From contig NZ_JBDQZI010000007.1 of assembly GCF_042920265.1 (NCBI RefSeq), positions 135,354 to 199,353 of the forward strand: DNA of 64,000 bases, read 5' to 3'. This document shows, one piece after another, positions 61,533 through 64,000 of the stretch. The translations under genes and the position numbers were made by a program. The notes beneath the pieces were generated by a model. It was not told the origin of the DNA. It saw only the letters and a program-made list of their open reading frames with translations, and searched no databases. The DNA comes from Lysinibacillus_B sp042920265. Its GTDB lineage: Bacteria > Bacillota > Bacilli > Bacillales_A > Planococcaceae. Positions within the stretch are counted from its first letter, which is position 1. Each line of letters opens with the position of its first letter.

Positions 61533-63206
61533 ATGACAATCACAAAGCCACTAACAGATTTAGAAATCGCTAATCATGCAACAATGCAAGTGATTACGAA
61601 AATTGCTGAAAAGGTAAATATTCCAGAAGATGCATTAGAGCAATATGGTCGCTACAAAGCGAAAGTAGATCCAACTAAAATCCCTGGCAAAGCAACAGAT
61701 AAGGTCGTTCTTGTTACAGCAATCAACCCAACGCCAGCAGGAGAAGGGAAATCAACTGTTACAGTAGGGTTAGCTGATGCATTAAGTCAGCTGAATGAAA
61801 ATGTTATTGTAGCACTTCGTGAGCCGTCACTTGGTCCTGTGATGGGAGTTAAAGGTGGTGCTACAGGTGGTGGATATGCACAAGTATTACCGATGGAAGA
61901 TATTAACTTACATTTTACCGGCGATTTCCATGCTATTTCGACAGCAAACAACGCGTTATCTGCTCTTATCGACAATCATATCCATCAAGGGAACGCTTTA
62001 AACATCGACCCACGTCGAATTTTGTGGAAACGCGTTGTGGATTTAAATGACCGTGCATTACGTAAAGTCGTTGTTGGATTAGGTGGCGCGGTACAAGGTG
62101 TACCACGTGAGGATGGCTTTGATATCACGGTAGCGTCTGAAATTATGGCGGTATTTTGTTTAGCGACAAGCTTAGAAGATTTAAAAATCCGCTTATCGAA
62201 TATTGTCATTGGTTATACGTATGACCGTGAGCCTGTATTTGTACGTCAATTAGGTGTAGAAGGTGCATTAACGTTATTACTAAAGGATGCATTCAAGCCA
62301 AATTTAGTCCAAACGATTGAAGGCACACCAGCACTCATTCACGGGGGACCATTTGCGAATATAGCACATGGCTGTAACTCGATTGTAGCGACACAAACGG
62401 CACGTAAATTAGCGGATATTGTCATCACAGAGGCTGGGTTTGGTGCGGATTTAGGCGCTGAAAAATTCTTGAATATTAAAGCGCGTCAAGGTGGCTTTAA
62501 ACCGGCTGCAGTAGTCATTGTAGCGACTATTCGTGCGTTAAAAATGCATGGTGGGGTAGCAAAAGATGTATTAGCTACGGAAAATGTAGCAGCCTTGAAA
62601 CAAGGTATGTCGAACTTAGCGAAACATGTAGAAACTGTACGTGCCTTTGGTGTAGAGCCAGTTGTTGCATTAAACCGCTTCATTACAGATACAGAAGCAG
62701 AACTTGACACTGTATTAACATGGGCGAAAAATGAAGGCATTCGTATCGCCCGTACAAATGTATGGGAAGAGGGCGGAAAAGGCGGCATTGAGCTTGCCAA
62801 AGAAGTATTAGACGTATTAGCTGAGCCAAACGACTTCCATCATTTATACGAGCTACAAGAGTCCATTGAAGAGAAAGTAACGAAAATTGTGCAAACGGTC
62901 TATGGTGGAAGCGGTGTACAATTTACAGACACTGCGAAAAAGCAAATCGCACAGATTGAGAAATTTGGTTGGGATGTACTGCCAGTATGTATGGCGAAAA
63001 CACAATATTCGTTATCAGATCAAGCAACATTACTTGGTCGCCCTGAAAACTTTACAGTTACGATTCGTGAAATTATTCCAAAGTTAGGTGCGGGCTTCTT
63101 AGTGTGTTTAACAGGGGATATTATGACGATGCCAGGGTTGCCAAAGCAACCAGCAGCACTACGAATGGATGTAGATGCAGAAGGGAATGCGGTTGGGTTA
63201 TTTTAA
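61533..63206 (+). CDS. fhs: Formate-tetrahydrofolate ligase
   Basis: 557 residues from ATG 61533, preceded by AGGGGG; a TTG at 61515 would extend it without support. The ATP-binding loop is PTPAGEGKSTVTVGL, and the family segment GVKGGATGGGYAQV is intact, as are LHFTGDFHA and the C-terminal GDIMTMPGLPKQPAA. It makes 10-formyl-THF from formate, ATP and THF. This could use formate released elsewhere in the cell. TATAAT at ~61494 is a likely -10. Confidence 0.95.
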   Translation: MTITKPLTDLEIANHATMQVITKIAEKVNIPEDALEQYGRYKAKVDPTKIPGKATDKVVLVTAINPTPAGEGKSTVTVGLADALSQLNENVIVALREPSLGPVMGVKGGATGGGYAQVLPMEDINLHFTGDFHAISTANNALSALIDNHIHQGNALNIDPRRILWKRVVDLNDRALRKVVVGLGGAVQGVPREDGFDITVASEIMAVFCLATSLEDLKIRLSNIVIGYTYDREPVFVRQLGVEGALTLLLKDAFKPNLVQTIEGTPALIHGGPFANIAHGCNSIVATQTARKLADIVITEAGFGADLGAEKFLNIKARQGGFKPAAVVIVATIRALKMHGGVAKDVLATENVAALKQGMSNLAKHVETVRAFGVEPVVALNRFITDTEAELDTVLTWAKNEGIRIARTNVWEEGGKGGIELAKEVLDVLAEPNDFHHLYELQESIEEKVTKIVQTVYGGSGVQFTDTAKKQIAQIEKFGWDVLPVCMAKTQYSLSDQATLLGRPENFTVTIREIIPKLGAGFLVCLTGDIMTMPGLPKQPAALRMDVDAEGNAVGLF

Positions 63207-63212
63207 GGGAAA

Positions 63213-63245
63213 AGCGCGGGAGAAAATCGCCCGCGTTTTTTCTGT
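63213..63245 (+). terminator. Terminator after fhs
   Basis: CGCGGG and CCCGCG form a GC-rich stem around AGAAAATCG, followed by TTTTTT. Confidence 0.9.
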
Positions 63246-63516
63246 TTCTAAAGAGGTAGAGGTTAAAATTGTTTTTAACTTGATATTCTTATAGTAGAAA
63301 CTCTTTTAGATTGAGTAATAGAGAATTTAATATAGAACTAAATCTATTATTTTTATTGAATAAAAAGAGATAAATATCTTTATTTAAATGCTGGTTTTTT
63401 TGAATAGATGCAAATATAATGAGAGATGTGTTTTAATTAAGTAACAAGCTATTACTCCTTGAAATTAGTGAGCTTTTATATAGTAAAATAAAAAGAAAAT
63501 TATTTTATAAAAACTA
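63246..63516. other. AT-rich stretch before the rRNA operon
   Basis: No gene seen. The A/T-tracts immediately before 63517 could act as an UP element for the rRNA promoter. Confidence 0.5.
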
Positions 63517-63545
63517 TTGACGAATTTTAAAAGAGGTTGTAATAT
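63517..63545 (+). promoter_or_regulatory. rRNA operon promoter
   Basis: TTGACG (63517-63522), exactly 17 bp, TAATAT (63540-63545). Only one promoter is evident, where B. subtilis rrn operons often have two. Confidence 0.8.
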
Positions 63546-63575
63546 AGTAAATGTCGCTACGGTGACTGCAACGAA

Positions 63576-63687
63576 ATGAACTTTGAAAACTGAACAAGCA
63601 AAACGTTAACAATAAACGTTTCTGAATAAGAAACGAAATTTTGGACATCAAACATGATGCCAGCAAATTTGAGCTTACTCAAATTCT
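63576..63687 (+). promoter_or_regulatory. rRNA leader with boxA-like and processing hairpin
   Basis: AACTTTGAAAACTGAACAAG resembles the conserved rrn leader boxA region used for antitermination. AATTTGAG/CTCAAATT (about 63666-63685) is a short hairpin just before 16S. Confidence 0.65.

Positions 63688-64000
<313 letters not shown>

Overview
The window is a low-GC Firmicutes chromosome segment, most likely from the Planococcaceae (Solibacillus/Lysinibacillus relatives). The evidence is AT-rich coding sequence, strong AGGAGG-type ribosome binding sites, frequent TTG/GTG starts, a class B RNase P RNA, gene order shared with Bacillus subtilis, and the first ~313 nt of a Bacillales 16S rRNA at the right edge. 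No prophage, insertion sequence, CRISPR array or tRNA gene was seen.

Layout. 1-10205 is a conserved housekeeping block: recU (partial, leftward), a small orphan, yppE, the mrfA-mrfB DNA repair pair, gpsB, rnpB, an inserted PAS-GGDEF-EAL gene, rlmL and the helicase ypvA. 10260-23604 is an accessory metabolic island. It starts with a 1039-residue STAND-type ATPase regulator carrying C-terminal winged-helix and BTAD domains, behind a structured leader. A ~780 bp repeat-rich non-coding zone flanked by imperfect inverted repeats follows. Then comes a nine-gene operon: Liv-type ABC importer (solute-binding lipoprotein, two ATPases, two permeases), a KAS III/thiolase-fold enzyme with an altered active site, an alpha/beta hydrolase, an SDR dehydrogenase and an acyl-CoA ligase. 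The operon promoter has two direct repeats 11 bp apart just upstream of a -10 box, the layout used by BTAD/SARP activators, and a CcpA cre-like site just downstream. I read this as a catabolite-repressed uptake and CoA-dependent degradation pathway for an unidentified carboxylic acid. It is the best candidate here for an undescribed system.

23644-42036 holds monomeric sarcosine oxidase, a small zinc-ribbon protein, a second GGDEF-EAL protein, an M32 carboxypeptidase, a ba3-type cytochrome oxidase operon including a 40-residue subunit IIa gene, a CheX-like protein, the double dynamin DynA, a thiosulfate/mercaptopyruvate sulfurtransferase, a PhzF-like isomerase, and a LysR regulator divergent from hutG-gltS (glutamate from formiminoglutamate, and glutamate transport). 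42291-57880 holds a secreted stalk-domain protein, RNase Z, a membrane-anchored trypsin-like protease, a TSUP permease, malic enzyme, a stand-alone divergent PurC, glutamate dehydrogenase, YqxD, D-serine dehydratase, a squalene/phytoene synthase-family protein, an exonuclease, type II pantothenate kinase, a MarR-MFS pair with a clear palindromic operator, an RNase H-like protein and a small zinc-finger protein. 57896-64000 holds a SEC-C protein, an EamA exporter divergent from a LysR gene, a cold shock protein, formate-tetrahydrofolate ligase, and an rRNA operon promoter, leader and 16S start.

Two copies of a ~130 bp dispersed repeat (14279-14408 and 27941-28069) keep the same nested helices through compensatory base changes, which points to a selected RNA or DNA fold. 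Function of that element is unknown to me.
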